Shown piece by piece: positions 46,931-60,019 of a DNA stretch of 64,000 nucleotides. Below the pieces are notes generated by a model that made no database searches, was not told the origin of the DNA, and saw nothing but the letters and a program-made list of their open reading frames with translations. The position numbers and the translations under genes are program-made. How positions within the stretch are numbered: position 1 is the stretch's first letter; the number at the start of each line of letters is the position of its first letter. This DNA is from Cydia pomonella (Eukaryota > Arthropoda > Insecta > Lepidoptera > Tortricidae): positions 7,650,501 to 7,714,500 of the forward strand of contig NC_084708.1 of NCBI RefSeq assembly GCF_033807575.1, read 5' to 3'.

Positions 46931-47010
46931 AAAGTTAGATCAAGCTAAGTTGGCAGCGTTTTTGATAGCTCAGACCGTGCAAGTGTTATTTTAAACGTCA
47001 AACGTATATG
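46930..47010 (+). mobile_element. MITE, family A, half copy
   Basis: Left half only: CTAAGTTGGCAGCGTTTTTG followed by CAAGTGTTATTTTAAACGTC. No right end was found. Confidence 0.6.
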
Positions 47011-47389
47011 AAATTGTTTTATAATGATGACTGTGTTATGTGGGAGATGTCTAATGTTTGTGTTTCGTCGGAAGGGAGGAGCCCAAGCGATATCTTACAG
47101 TACAAATCTTTCTGCCATTTTTTGCGGGGGGAAACGTGCACACAGTCGCACTTCTCACACACATACATACAAAATCCAATCTGTAATGACGACACACTAC
47201 ATAGACAAATTTTGCACACCTCGATGTGTTTTTGTGTACGGATGAGTCCTTCTAGAACTCTCATAAAACAGTGAGATGCTAGTTTCACAGACACCTTATA
47301 GGATGCTTTGAGATCGCTTTATCAGGCGGAGACTCATGCAGATTAAAAATGCAAATTTTAGTTGTTGGTGATTATAAATTTTAGACAGT

Positions 47390-47760
47390 CCTTGTTTTTT
47401 CTATTCATAGCTATTACTGCTTTCATAGCTATCCCGCCGCTGCCCGTAGACGCTGTACTGTGTATTTGCTCAAAATAATAATTTTCGCGACTAAAGTAAA
47501 GCAGGATGGGTGTAAAAAGCTCGTGGATAACAACAGCCGAGTTTGAACTATAGTCACTGGTCTGAAACAAGGAGACGTTCTTTCGCCAATGCTGTTCAAC
47601 TTGGTACTCGAATACATCGTCCGAAATTTGTTTATGTGTGATGGGGGTGGAAAGTTGAACGGAAAACATAAGATCATTGTATATGCTGATGACTTGGGGC
47701 TTCATATGCTCAAAACAAAAGCGACCTGGAGGCCATGGCTAGGATAGAAGAGTAGGAAGG
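47390..47760 (+). mobile_element. LINE reverse-transcriptase fragment (QGD and YADD motifs)
   Basis: From 47559 the frame reads GLKQGDVLSPMLFNLVLEYI, a canonical non-LTR reverse transcriptase block. After a frameshift KIIVYADDL at about 47670-47695 gives the catalytic YADD box. The intervening frame breaks make it inactive. The minus-strand 115-aa frame across it is a shadow. Confidence 0.85.
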
Positions 47761-47897
47761 AGAGAAAATTTGTCTCAGAATCAACCACCAGAAAACATAA
47801 TATCTCTAATGAAAAGGTATCAGCACATCAGAGTGAAAAGTAAAGACTTAGTAGTCGGAGCAACTACCTACAAATCGTATTAGATACCTTGAATCAT

Positions 47898-48175
47898 GTC
47901 TGGGTACCTTGGTGGCACAGTGCCATAAAAACCATAATAAGAATTTGTCTAACCCGAAGCATTACAAGTAGACGACCTACGTTCAAATTTATCGACACAC
48001 GTTATTTTGTAGAGGTAACATCACTATCACGATAGGAAGTCGGATTAGTCGCTCGACCGATGTATATCGTCGCCTAGTAGGTACCTATAGTAGAAGCTTT
48101 GCTTACTTTGGGGCTAGATCGATCTGTGTAAGATTGTCCTCAAATATTTATTGATTTAATTTTAAATATATAGTC
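47898..48175 (+). mobile_element. SINE, second family, with tRNA-like head
   Basis: An A-box-like TTGGTGGCACAGTG and a B-box-like ACGTTCAAATTTA are spaced like a polymerase III promoter. The tail TCGTCGCCTAGTAGGTACC...CAAATATTTATTG is shared with 43895-44008 in reverse. Confidence 0.6.
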
Positions 48176-48299
48176 TGTCAATCTATTTCCGCCAGTAGAA
48201 AAAAGCGGTAAATTAATAAAAAAAGAGGTACGAAGGGTTATCGTCCCGTAGAAGATTTGAATTTCGCACCTTTTTCTACTGACAAAATTGTTGATAGAT

Positions 48300-48560
48300 T
48301 TTAGTTATTTGTTTTACAAGGGGGCAAAGTTGTTGTTTAACCGCTTATGCTAACATTGATAGACGAGCAAGCGAAAGATTCCAAAATCGAGTGGTTTGAA
48401 AAGTGGAATCTTAAGCGTTGCGAGGGTTTCAAGGCACAAGGGTTCAACAAATGATGATCCCGAGTGAAACGCAATTTTTTTCACCACCTCAACGCGAGGA
48501 AAATACTAACTATAACATATCAAACTGAATCAAATCCAAATGAACGTTAAAAATATATAT
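48300..48560 (+). repeat. Dispersed repeat, copy 2
   Basis: TTTACAAGGGGGCAAAGTTG, AAGCGTTGCGAGGGTTT and CACCACCTCAACGCGAGGAA, in reverse orientation to 30720-30965. Confidence 0.55.
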
Positions 48561-48639
48561 CATTCAAAATCATCAATTAAACATCAATTGTACTAGCCAA
48601 TATAAGGAAACAATTCAAAATATCAGTTTACTTTGCCAC

Positions 48640-49300
48640 ACTTGTAGATAAAATGCAACTCTCTCATCAGTTCATCAAGAGCGCCTTTGCCAGCAGATGT
48701 GGTGAAAAATATTTTCCATAATGTTAATATCCAGGGAGGAAAACGGCGACTACTGTTCTATGCAAATGCCTAATCGTCTAGACGCTACCAGATTATTCCA
48801 GTTTTTGAAAGAAATGGGTAATCTTGACTACGCAGATTATTTGAACACAAAATGCAAAACACCGCGTTCGGTGTCAAGTAGGGACCAAGTTGCCAACACT
48901 CCGCTAATCAACTCTTCGACTCCTTTGAATTCCTTAAAAGACTCTCCGTAGTCAATAACAAGTTACTGTCCAAAAAAATGCTGTGTGATCTGGTTGGATA
49001 GCATGAAAGGTATAGAATGCGTAAGAAATAAATTTCATCGTAATCCCAAAAGCCACTCGGAAGTGGAGTAGAAGGCGGAGTTTTGAGAATCGTTCCGTAA
49101 TTTATGGCTGTTAGCTAAGTAAAAAAGTTGCTGGGAATCGGGCAAGGCTTCGGATAGCGATAATTTAACGATCATTTTGTTCTTTCCCAATACTTCGGGA
49201 TTCGAAGGGTTGAAGAAATAAATTAATGCATGCAATAGGTACTCGTAACATTCTAATAAGAGCGTTTCCAGATTGCCCAATCCGATATTGAATGTCGGAT
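48640..49300. other. Region of conflicting open frames, possible decayed coding sequence
   Basis: Several frames on both strands stay open for 30-80 codons and look protein-like. On the + strand, 48721-48951 has ATRLFQFLKEMGNLDYADYL. On the - strand, 49280-49035 has LETLLLECYEYLLHALIYFF and 48955-48838 has DYGESFKEFKGVEELISG. They cannot all be real, splice sites do not link them convincingly, and I recognise no family. It could be an old gene, a pseudogene, or chance. Confidence 0.25.
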
Positions 49301-49828
49301 GGAAGGAGATAATAAGACGTACTTAATGTATATTTTTTGTTATTATTTATTCACTAAGATCCCTTATTCCTTAGAGCGTTCTCCGATTTCACGAAATAAC
49401 GCTCGGTAGATGGCGTTGGCGAATTGGCGCTCGGTACGCGAGCGCCGGCAACGCGACGCGCGTTTCAATGCAGACAATAATCTTGATAGTTTTCAATATA
49501 ATTTCAAGCAATATTAATTTTAGTGTTATATCATATCGGCATTCTTTATTTCATTTCATATGCACAGTAGTAGTGCACAGACAGAGTGTACTACAACCCT
49601 TGCTCTTTATTCTATCTGCCCTAACAGGGTGCCATGTGTTTTCACACTCTAATGTAACAACTATTATGTACCATGGTTTCGCAATAAAGATTTCTATTCT
49701 ATTCTATTCTTTCACACCAATGGAAAATGATATAGATAGTAAATGACTGCAGGCTATAAATAAAGAACGGATGCTTCCGGCTAAATAAGCAGAAAGTCAC
49801 AGCATGAATTGTATAGCTTGAATTGTAG

Positions 49829-50210
49829 GGTGCCTAGCCCAGATGCCAATCGTTTGCGCATATTAGTGCGATAGAGACAGATAGTGTTTCGTTGTTGTAG
49901 CGTAAATGATTGGCATGTTGGCTACGCATCCATGGTGCCTACCCAAGATGCCAATCGTTTGCGTATATTAGTGCGATAGAGAGGCAGATAGTGTTACGTT
50001 GTCGTATCGTAAACGATTGGCATGTTGGCTACGCATCTATGGTGGCAAGTCAAGATGTTAATCGTTTGCGTATATTAGTGCGAGAGAGATACAGATAGTG
50101 TTTCGTTGTCGTAGCGTGAACGATTGACATGCTGGCTACGCACCCATGCTGCCTAGCCAAGATGCAAATCGTTTGCGCATAATATTGGTGCGATAGAGGG
50201 GTACCTAATG
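49829..50210. repeat. ~106-bp tandem array, about 3.5 units
   Basis: Units begin at 49829, 49934, 50041 and 50148 (GGTGCCTAGCC-AGATGCCAAT and variants). Each unit contains CCAATCGTTTGCG near one end and CGTAAACGATTGGCATG near the other, so each can fold on itself. The frames of 62 and 73 aa across the array are artefacts. Confidence 0.85.
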
Positions 50211-50292
50211 ATTCTCCAAAAATTGGGTTAGTTAGTTTAGATGTAACTTTTGGTCGACTAACGTTACGCATACTCTTGGTTCACATAAAGTT

Positions 50293-50487
50293 CAGTACCC
50301 CTAGTGTAAATAAATTCGATTTCGAAACGTGACGTACGCGTTTGCGTTTAGTCTCATTTTGTATTGGATTTAGAAAGAGCGCGCCAAGCGGGACGTTTTG
50401 GAAACTCAAAATCCTATACAAAATGAGACTTAACGCAAACGCGTTCGTCACGTTATGATGTCGATCAAATTTACAGTAGGGGTACTG
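50293..50487. mobile_element. MITE, family D, copy 2
   Basis: CAGTACCCCTAGTGTAAAT at the left and AGTAGGGGTACTG at the right. The interior matches 32905-33081 in reverse complement (CGTTTGCGTTTAGTCTCATT, ATACAAAATGAGACTTAACG). Confidence 0.8.
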
Positions 50488-51686
50488 TTCGCTTTTATGT
50501 AAATTAGCAGAACTTTTATTGGACGATTTTCATTTGGCAGAGTAATCTTTTCGTTTAAGCAATGTTTAGTCGAATAACGTTTCACATTTTATACATCGTT
50601 AATTTCGATTTTTTTTTTTTACGAAAAAAGAAGAAACCGACTTCAAAAAGGATGAAATAAAATATTTTAAGTATATATACAAGAATTGCTCGTTTCAAGG
50701 CATAAAATTGAATGGTCATTTGTTTTGATGAAATAAGTATATAATTAAATGTATTAAAACCATTTTTATTAGACTCGAACTAAAAGTTGTTGTGTAGGTT
50801 AGTCATGCCCTAGTCTAGCCATAAATATAAGAGCGAAGTTTTGGTAATCATTAATCAATATTAATGCCAAATGATTATTCGACCTATTGTGTTTCGACCA
50901 ATAGTTTCTCGGGTAATTGTGAGAGTTACTAAATGATTATTCTACGAAAAGTAAATAAGCATATCAATGTTCTGCGTATTGACTACTCGTGCAAACGACT
51001 ATTATGCGTAATGACATTCTACCAATTGTTACTCGGCCAAAGAACCTGTCTGCGAATTGTTGTCGGCGTATTTTTTGTTGGAAAATCAATAGGGCACCGT
51101 CTTAATCATTCTTCGAATCGGGCCATCTGTGCAGATTAGAAAATATTTTGAAGCTTACCCTGATAACTACCTTCAAAGCTTCGTACGGCATTAAAAATCT
51201 GGCGGGTGTATTTTTAGACAGTGCCTACCTAATTCAAATTAGGATCAGGTAAGTGAATCGGGGTTGTGCCAAAAGGCCGACCCTTGTGCGTTTCGACGCA
51301 AATTATTCTCACTTAACGTTTAAGTACCTACTCGTATCTGCACTCTAAGCTGTTTTACAAAATGTAATGTTTTGGAATTTTTGTTAACATTCCTATTGTC
51401 TTTTGAGATTTGAGAAAACTGTGATGACGTGTGATGAACATAAGCACCTACTAGGTACGAGTAATAACAAACATCTACGGAGGTAAGGATTCCCCCACGA
51501 TTCCCTTTCGTTAATCTCAATATATTTTTGTACTATTGTAATATAAATCATAGTTAAGTTTAGTCTATGAGGGCTGATTAAGATATGTTAAATAGCTTAT
51601 GTATCAGTGGTGCATTGCTCATTTAAACAAGATACCTACATTAAATCAGCATTGACAAACCCAATATTTTAGGTACCTTAGCTTAC

Positions 51687-51830
51687 CTTCCAAAAATACG
51701 AATCACTTCCTCATGGACAAAGCCACAAAAACGTATTATATCCGGGTCCACGGCTGGATCGTGGCCCATTAGCCGATACAGCGCTATTCGGCCATTCCAA
51801 AAGTCCCCGCCGAAGAGTCCTATAATAGTC
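51687..51830 (-). CDS. Candidate coding exon, unknown protein
   Basis: On the minus strand a frame open from about 51,855 reads SVGTIIGLFGGDFWNGRIAL, then YRLMGHDPAVDPDIIRF and FVHEEVIRIFG. It ends at a consensus donor (GGAAG|gtaagc, intron from 51686 down). The exon start is unclear; an acceptor-like ATTATAG or GGGAG lies at about 51,812-51,832. I do not recognise the protein. The opposite strand is also open here, so it may be fortuitous. Confidence 0.35.
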
Positions 51831-52679
51831 CCTACGCTCCCATTACTAGTAAGTTATTGGTTTATGGAGCAGTTTTTAGATGACCGTAACCGCCGAAATA
51901 TTTACTCAGTGGTTTTTTATTATAGGAAAGATTTAACCTAGGAAAGGCTTCTAAGTTTATAGGTTCTGCCTATTTGACTAAAATGTTAAAAATTTAATTA
52001 AATATTTAAAAAAAAACTCTCTATAGAATAGATAAGCCTCATAATGCTTACAAACTACTAGACTAATACCTTATGCTGGACATGAACGAACTTAGTCTTA
52101 ACTTCGCCCCAAACTGCAAAACATTTCACGAGATCAAACCTAAGACTTTTATTATTGTTTGCGCCAACTTCCTACGCGAAAAATCTGTTGTTTTAGCGTA
52201 ACATGAATAACGAAGTTATGTCGTTTAGGAGTTTTGTCCCGGCGGCCTGAAACGTTTACTTTTATTGTCCAAATCTACCCCCGGATGTTAGCGTAATCAC
52301 CGTCTCGGGATTGAGCTACGACCGGACACTTTTACACCGAAATGAAAAATAATTAAACGGTTTTAATATTGAAGTAAAAAAAGTACCTAGCTCGTCTTAA
52401 ACTAGAAAGTCGACAGTTAAAGCAACACGCACATCATTATTTTGAAAAGAATACCTACCCCATTCGCGATAGCTTTCATAAAAGGCTGTAAGCTGCCGGT
52501 GTGTTCGCATTGTTTGCCGAGCGCAGCCGAGACGCATCCTGACAAGCGCTTAGTTGAACCCGTGTAAGTATGACTGCGAAATCTCTACCAATATGAGTAA
52601 ACGGGGAGAGCAGTTGTACTGGTTCACTAAAAGTTTCGACTCTACATCTTCTCAAGCCTAAAATTCACCCCCCAACGGT

Positions 52680-52870
52680 GCAAAAGACACCCTTCGTAGC
52701 TTCGGTGCAAAGGCGTCCTCGTAGCCGTAGCGCGTAGCGTCCTTGCGAGGCGCGTGCGTGCGTCAGTCGGCCGCAGCCGCGCGACGCCGCACCACGCCCG
52801 GCATGCTACGCGCCCGGCGCTGCCAATCTCACAGAATCACCACACAACACCGCGCGCCCCTGTAAGTAAA
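52680..52870 (+). promoter_or_regulatory. GC/CpG-rich patch with a consensus 5' splice site
   Basis: A sharp CpG-rich interval in AT-rich surroundings, ending GCGCCCCT|gtaagt at about 52,862. This looks like a promoter with a non-coding first exon whose gene would continue rightwards. No matching downstream exon was found, so this is inference. Confidence 0.25.
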
Positions 52871-52999
52871 CACCAATTCTTAAAAAAATCTAAATGTGTT
52901 TTTAATCTGTGTAAATGTTTTGTTTTTAATTCATAAATTGGCGCTACACGTGGATATTTGGCTGCCGGTGCCGCTGCCGGCGACGCACTAACAAATGAG

Positions 53000-55900
53000 C
53001 GGTTCGTTCGATAGCCCACTGCCCCTGTGAAAGGTTCACAAGTACGCCCTCCTGAAGGGTTGTGCTGAATTCAGATTAATAGGCTTTGAATCGGTATGCT
53101 CGAAGATTTATGTGCGGCAGTTAGGCTTTCACTGGAGAATTTGTACCGGCTCCGGAGATGGCCCGTACGTGGTGCACGTGAATCGTTTGCGTGCATTATA
53201 AATTGTTGTTTATGGAAGACTCGGAATAAAAACATTACAAACTAGCATCAACGGTAGGCAAATACGTTAAATAATTATTTGCAGGAGAACACATGAGAAT
53301 AATTAGATAAATATCTAATTATTCTTAAATAAGTTTTATATAGGAATTCTAAATTCTATGAATATGTATTATCTATAATTACCTACCTTAGATGTTATTC
53401 ATAATTTTCAATTATTCATTTTTAATGCTATTTCGGATGATTATTTGTTAGGTACCTTGTAAGATTCTATTCATAGATTAACGTGAAAATGACTAATGTA
53501 TGACTACATTCTATTCTCCATGTGATCAATGTTATCATCCAAAAAGGACAAGATAAGAGCGGTATCTTTCGAGGAATATTATAAAATACAACATTATGCT
53601 CAATGGTGCCATATACTTCCAATAATTTAGTCACCCTATCATGACTTGTGGGAAAGATGATATTACTTAATAAAGCATCTATTGAAATTTTTAAGGACTT
53701 CTGAAATTCGTGTCCATTATCAGATAGGCGCTTCCCCTAAGGTGCGAAGTACCTAATTTAATTTTCCAGCTCTCTCTGTATAAACCGCAGTCTTCAAGTT
53801 CTGGCGGAGTGAAGAAGTATGTACACTTTCGGAAATTAAATTCTGGTATCTAAAGCAATCTCGAAGGGATACGGGTACGTCGAGGGATGAGGGTAGAAAA
53901 GTCCACAAACGGTCCCGGATTATCCTTAGCATATTTTATCTACCGGATAATGATAAAATATTGACTGGCCGTATTATTATTTCATTACATATTGAAGGAC
54001 GATAGTTAAATCATTTTGATTGTTAGATAATCTACTGAAAATTTAATTTAGAAGTTTTATAAAAGCAATAAAAATGTAATAAAGGCAGATACCACGCACG
54101 TATACATCAATTATATAGGGTTATAATAGGTACTAATTAGTTCTCTTTTCACTGTTAACCCGTACTACGCCGATAACGAAATTTTGCTTTCACACATTTA
54201 CGACGTTACAATAACTTAATATTATTATTGCTACAAAGCAGGAAGTTGCTGCTACGGGCTACGACGTAACTCTATGCGATTAGCTTAGCAGTGAATATAT
54301 TTTTCACCTCAGCAGCACGAACAAGGGTAATTTGCTACTTAAAAACACTGAGTGAGACAAAATGTCATTAAAGTGACCTTTATGTTCGAATGTCATTGCA
54401 ACGTGCCTACCAGTAGAAATAATTTTATTGGATTCTATTCTCTCTGACCCTTAGACGTCATTAGCAAAAAGAAAGAGACAAATAAAGTTCAAATGTAATT
54501 CAACGGTTTATAATATAGACCAAATAGACGCCCAAAATACGTCAGACCGTATCGTTCCAAAACACACTACAAGTCAGTCATTCGTAAATTAATTAATGTA
54601 CAATATCAAAACAATGAACTTAAAAAAATACAAAGATTATTACGCAAATTAAATAATTCTACATTTAACGACCCTACTATTATACTGACTAAAACACAAT
54701 TCGGACTGTATCTTACAAAGATTTTTTTAACAAAAAAGTTGTAGATTGAACTGCCAATTGATGTTCATTATTTCCGTATTATTATTATATTGAAACTTCT
54801 TTCTTTTGTTTATTGCGGCAATTAAACTTAATTGTTAGAATACCTTAAGAAAACATGAGTGAAATAGTGATGAAGAAGGATTGCATTTTTTCAGGTTGTA
54901 TTTTTACCTTCTAAATATGTTCTCACTGCTGAGTTAAATAGTCTTGTGTACCTATTACTACACGAGACCAAAGTTATTTACATAACGTGCGCTTTTAGTC
55001 TCTTACTACGCTCAAGATTCTAATTAGATTCAAGAGCGTAGTCCTATAGAATCTTTCCCTTGCACGGGACTGAAAATAAGCACTCGAAGAAATATCAAAC
55101 GTTGCTCTCTTGTTGTACAAATAACTATTAACGTAACGTAATGTAACAAAAATAATAAATTTTAACGTTTTATAACTTTTATATACTTACACGACCATTG
55201 AAAACACATCATGCTGCCTCTGTAAGTGTCTGTTCTTGTTGTTTATAATTACTTTCCAAAGCTGTTAGGGAAAGTTGTCCAAACTTCCCTAATTACTAAC
55301 TTTACTTACCGAATTCATAGGTTGTTTCGTTTACATAATACTTACTGGCCCTAATTGATGTCGCCACTAATTCTTTAAATAAAATTGGAGCTGAAATACA
55401 TAAATCGGTTACGGGCATAGGTACTTCAAATACTTGAACTTTGACTTCGATTGAACCTATACTTAAGAACTTCCTTTTATTCCTCATACAAATAGAGAAA
55501 CATGCAATAATAACTCACATAAACAATTTACTTATCTGTTCGTTACATATTGTTAATTTTCTTTTCATCACACTTGCTCGAAAAAGGTCTCATTTCATGC
55601 AGGTGTACTAAAGGACAATGTCCTATATTGTTCCCGGGGAGTTAAGGATAGTGAAAAAAATAGCTATAACAATTCATACGAACCAAGTAGATTAAAAGTA
55701 AAATACTTGTTAAATGTCAAGGTATATATAGAGTTTAATACCCGTTTAAAATATTTTTACACAATTTTCAATCGTGGCTGAACGCCGGATGAACCTTCAA
55801 TGACTAAAGTGTCCAAAAATGACAAAATGGCAGACCAATGCGTGAAGTGCCACCGTAATCAAAATCATATTTAAGAATTATTTCGCTTAAAATTTACCTA

Positions 55901-56027
55901 GTTTTTTTCTTCGCAAGTGTGATGAAAAACATCACAGTTCGTTACTCCGGTTGTAAAAATATTGCAAACTCGAGTCTTTAATTTACTCCAGCCTGCGGCT
56001 TTCGTGAATTAACCCCCTCATTTGCAC
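53000..56027. other. Non-coding stretch, nothing recognised
   Basis: AT-rich with short frames only. No repeat family could be defined, beyond a small inverted pair around 55,015-55,050 (ACTACGCTC and GAGCGTAGT). Confidence 0.55.
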
Positions 56028-56512
56028 AATAGGGTTACTTCCAATTTTTGAAAAACGCTTGTATTGCGATCTATATTAACTAAAAGTTGCCCTAAAATTC
56101 AACTTTTATACTAAAACCGGCTTTAAATATGTTAAATTAACTAAATATATTTTGACAGACGCTTTCGCGCCCAAAACGCTCTTTGAAAATTGTGTGACGT
56201 CACAGTTTACGGTTTGACACATAACTACATTCACACGTAGCAGATACGAACTGTCAACTGACATTTGTCATTTGTTGTTTATCGCCTAACTGTCAACAGT
56301 GTCAATCTGAGAGTTGTGACGTCATCAGAATCTTCAAAGACGTTTCAAGTTTGGTCACGTGACGTGTGCCAAAAGATATTTTAAATTCTATATTTACAAA
56401 AATATGGTCATTACAGGTCCCCTAAAAGTAATTTAACATGTTCTTATAATCCAAATGAATTTATTGGGATACAATTCTGCCCTAAGATTTGTAGATGGAA
56501 ACAACCCTATTT
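56028..56512. mobile_element. DNA element with TAGGGTTRYTTCC ends
   Basis: Left AATAGGGTTACTTCC and right GGAAACAACCCTATT are imperfect inverted ends, about 485 bp apart. The interior carries paired GTGACGTCA motifs and TTGACAC/GTGTCAA blocks. No ORF. Confidence 0.55.
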
Positions 56513-58730
56513 CTCTTACCTCCCTCGATGTACAATGTACTATTCTTGATATTTTGGTACTTGAAGTCTTAGGGTCTCAAAACCTGAAGCAATATGGCTT
56601 CAATATAAAAGACGCTTGGAAAGATGAATGACAATCCAACAAGTGACAAACCCCAGCCTAAATACCTACGACCCAACCAGGGGCCTTATTCGAGATGCAC
56701 AACTGTCAAATTTCGCGTCCACATCAAATCAACACTTGATTCTATCGCATGTTGATTGTATCAAGTGTTGATTCTATCAACTGTGGATATTATCATTTGG
56801 AACAATCAAAACTCATTCATAGAAAAAATAATCAAACAAAAATCAACTTTGTTTATTACTATTATATAGTTTGAAATGGCTCTGAACTCGAAGTGGTTCG
56901 GTTTGATTTGATTGTCACCCGACTGTGGATTGCTAATGTCAAATTTTGACAAGTGTTGATTTTATTGCTAGACTTTATTGTCCATGGGCTTGGGCACCAT
57001 CTTGGATTTTTTGACGTACGACAGGGAATACCCTTCCTTTCCTACAATATATGGCATAGAGTAAAGCGTCTTTTTTTTTAAAACATAAGTTTACAGGAAT
57101 CAGCGACATCTTGTATTCGATAGGATAAGTAATGCGCTATGAACAATGCGGCGGCGAGTAGTGAAACTGTACCTGACAACGTCAATCAATTAAAAAGTGA
57201 CCACACAGTTGGTGGTCGATAAAGGCGATTATTAATTGAATTTTAACGACAATAAAGAACTATTGACATGCGATCTTTTAGTTGAACCCACACCTACACG
57301 TCGAATAATGCTCGCTCCACATATTCTCCTATAAACGCTCAAAATTGTAAAAAAAATTGATGCAATTTACTCCGCACCCAGTCTCAAGTTGCTTCTAAAC
57401 CACATTCACGAACCAAGTTGTAACCTAACACATCTGTAAATATAAGGCATATGATTTAGAGATAAAGTCCGTTTTTTTTAAATTACGAGATGGTTCATGA
57501 ATAACCTTTATTACTATAAAAATAATACTACATTTGTCAAAAAAAATTCCTGTATTGCGCTAGTACATAATTAACATAATGCATAAAATTGATATAAAGA
57601 TAGGTACCATAGTAGCTCGCTCACTTGGTCTATCAACAACTATTTTAATGCTCTTTGTACTCGTATACGCGACCCCATTGTATGTACAGTCGCCATCAGA
57701 TATATCGGAACGCATGTATGAGATCTCAAATTATTAAGATAAGACCTACTGTACTGTCTATATTACTTACCAAGACCTAAGTACCTATTATTTATATGTA
57801 CCTACACAAAGAGAATTCCTATGTTAAAAGGAGATTAAATACATATTTTGTTATTCAACTACAAATAAAATAAAATTTATCTTTTTCAGTTAACACATTT
57901 TTTTACCGATTTCTTTAATAAAATAAAACATTAAAGTATTATGTGACTATATTTCATTGTCTTCGGTGTAGATTATTTACTGATGTTCCAATTTCCTGTA
58001 TCAGTTTGGTACCAGGAAATATAAAAACTACACCTCTTCAAAAACTTTGCTGGTAGTTCGACATCTGTAAGTTTAAATATAAAACATGATAAAAACACTT
58101 AAGTCAAAAACGTATACATAAAATATTTGCCCTATATTCTGGTCGCTCGGTAGGGTGCCCAGAAGGCTGGGTGCATTTCCGCGCTGGTTAACAATGCTGA
58201 TCCTCTGGTCACCAGAAGCCTATATAAGGCGCTCTCATAGAGCCACGCTAGTGCCCTAGAGTTTCAAATTCAACCCCAAGTGCCACAAATACGAGTATGT
58301 AGTTAAGGGTTTAAATTCTGGATCAAGAACATGGAATACTATTCGCTAGTAAGGCCATAGGTATTAGAAAAAAATAATAGTAGGAGACGGCCGTGGTCAT
58401 GGTAGGTGGTACAGGTGGGCCAGGCAAGCTCTGAAATTATGCACCTATTTTACTATAACTTTGTTCACCTGTGTATATTTACGGTTTCCATGATAATCAT
58501 TTTTAATATGTAGCCCGTGTAATCGGGCTGTATAATTGGTCTCATATTTTTTAACACAAAATCATAATTTTAATTCAATAATTAATGGTGTTTTACATAT
58601 TAATTATTAATGTACCTATTTTGCAAAATTTTCTTGCATATAATAATATTGTTTACTTCAATTGACATGTTTATTATTTTCGTTACTATGTCAACGTTAA
58701 TACTTAAAAAATTATAACGTGAAGGTTGAG
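56513..58730. other. Non-coding stretch with minor repeats
   Basis: AT-rich. 56,690-57,000 has repeated ATCAAGTGTTGATT-type motifs. 58,140-58,260 (TAGGGTGCCC, GCATTTCCGCGCTGGTTAAC) resembles a retroelement fragment. No gene seen. Confidence 0.45.
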
Positions 58731-60019
58731 TCCGCAGTACAGTTACAGTTTACGTACATAGTGGCATTAGCACAGTCGGATTAGGACCTAACTCGAAATG
58801 TCTGAACAGTCATGAAATTTGGTATGTATATACGCCCCTTAAAGGCCCCTTTTTCATGCCCACACCATTTGACATTTGGGGACCTCGAGGAACCGCAGCC
58901 ATCTTGGAAAATGTGGACCATCCAGGAGAAATTCTCGTTTTACTCTAAATCTACGTTCTTTATTCAATAATCGTGTAAGGCAACATTCAAGCTTATAAAA
59001 TTCTACATAAAATAGTTTTAGACATCTTTGCGAAAAAAAATGATCTTGCTTTAAAAAATACTTGCTAAACCCAGATTTAGCCCTTATACCATTTCATGGG
59101 ATATTCTCTTAATAGGAAACTTGGAAGAATAAAAATTCCACTTTTAACTATACATTTGTACATAATCTACCCCAATATCAATATTTTACTTGACTGCAAC
59201 TTAACCAGAAAGTAGGGTTATGGGTATAAGTACTGAGGATTCAGGACACCCTGTAGCTTAGGATACTGGACGGATTTTTTAAATGACGTATTATTTAGCC
59301 CTAAACCTTTTTCTTCCGTTAATTTTAGTAACTTTGTATTGCATAGCACTTGTATACTAACTGTGGATCTACTGATGTCTGTTTTACTGTACTCCGCTCA
59401 ATAGTTTAGGCGCTAGAAGAAAAAATATGATTTAATATTCGGAGTCCTCTCAAAGCGGTTGTATTGATTTTTCTTTAATAGAACAAGTAAAAGTAGGTTG
59501 TGAATGGCAAGAGGAATCTAACGATACGTCATTTAAAAAAATCCGTCCAGTATCCTAATACCTAGCTACTGGGTGTACTGAATCATCAGTACTTACACCC
59601 ATAACCCTTCTTTCTGGTTTAGTCACAGTAGAGTAAAATGTTAATATTGGGGTAGACCACGTACAAATGTATAGTTAAAAATAGAATTCATATTCCTCCG
59701 AGTTTCCTTTTAAGAGAATGTCCCCTGGAAGTGTATAAGCGTTAAACTTAGATTCAGCAAGTATTCTCTATAACAAGATGTATTGTTCCGCAAAGATATC
59801 GAGGACTTTTTTGTGTAGAATTTAATAAGTTTTAATGTTGACTGTTGTGTTGATGGTACACATTTTCCAAGATGGTTCGGATTCCTCGAGGTTCCCAAAT
59901 GTTAAATGGTTTGGGCATGAAAAAGGGGCCTTTAATTTATATACCTAATAAATTTCATGACTGTTACAGAGATTTCGAGGTTGGTCCTAATCCGATTATG
60001 CTACATTGTGCGTCCGCAG
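58731..60019. mobile_element. Large fold-back element, ~1.29 kb
   Basis: Left and right halves are near-complete reverse complements with arms over 500 bp. Matched pairs include CGGATTAGGACC/GGTCCTAATCCG, GGCCCCTTTTTCATGCCC/GGGCATGAAAAAGGGGCC, CTATACATTTGTAC/GTACAAATGTATAG, TACCCCAATA/TATTGGGGTA and GGATACTGGACGGATTTTTT/AAAAAATCCGTCCAGTATCC. The loop is roughly 59,300-59,520. No transposase is recognised. The 62- and 63-aa frames are mirrored shadows. Confidence 0.85.

Noticed and set aside
49035..49280. Minus-strand 81-aa frame as part of MAD2L1BP/p31comet
   Set aside because: I compared the helix pattern from memory and found no convincing match in order or motifs.
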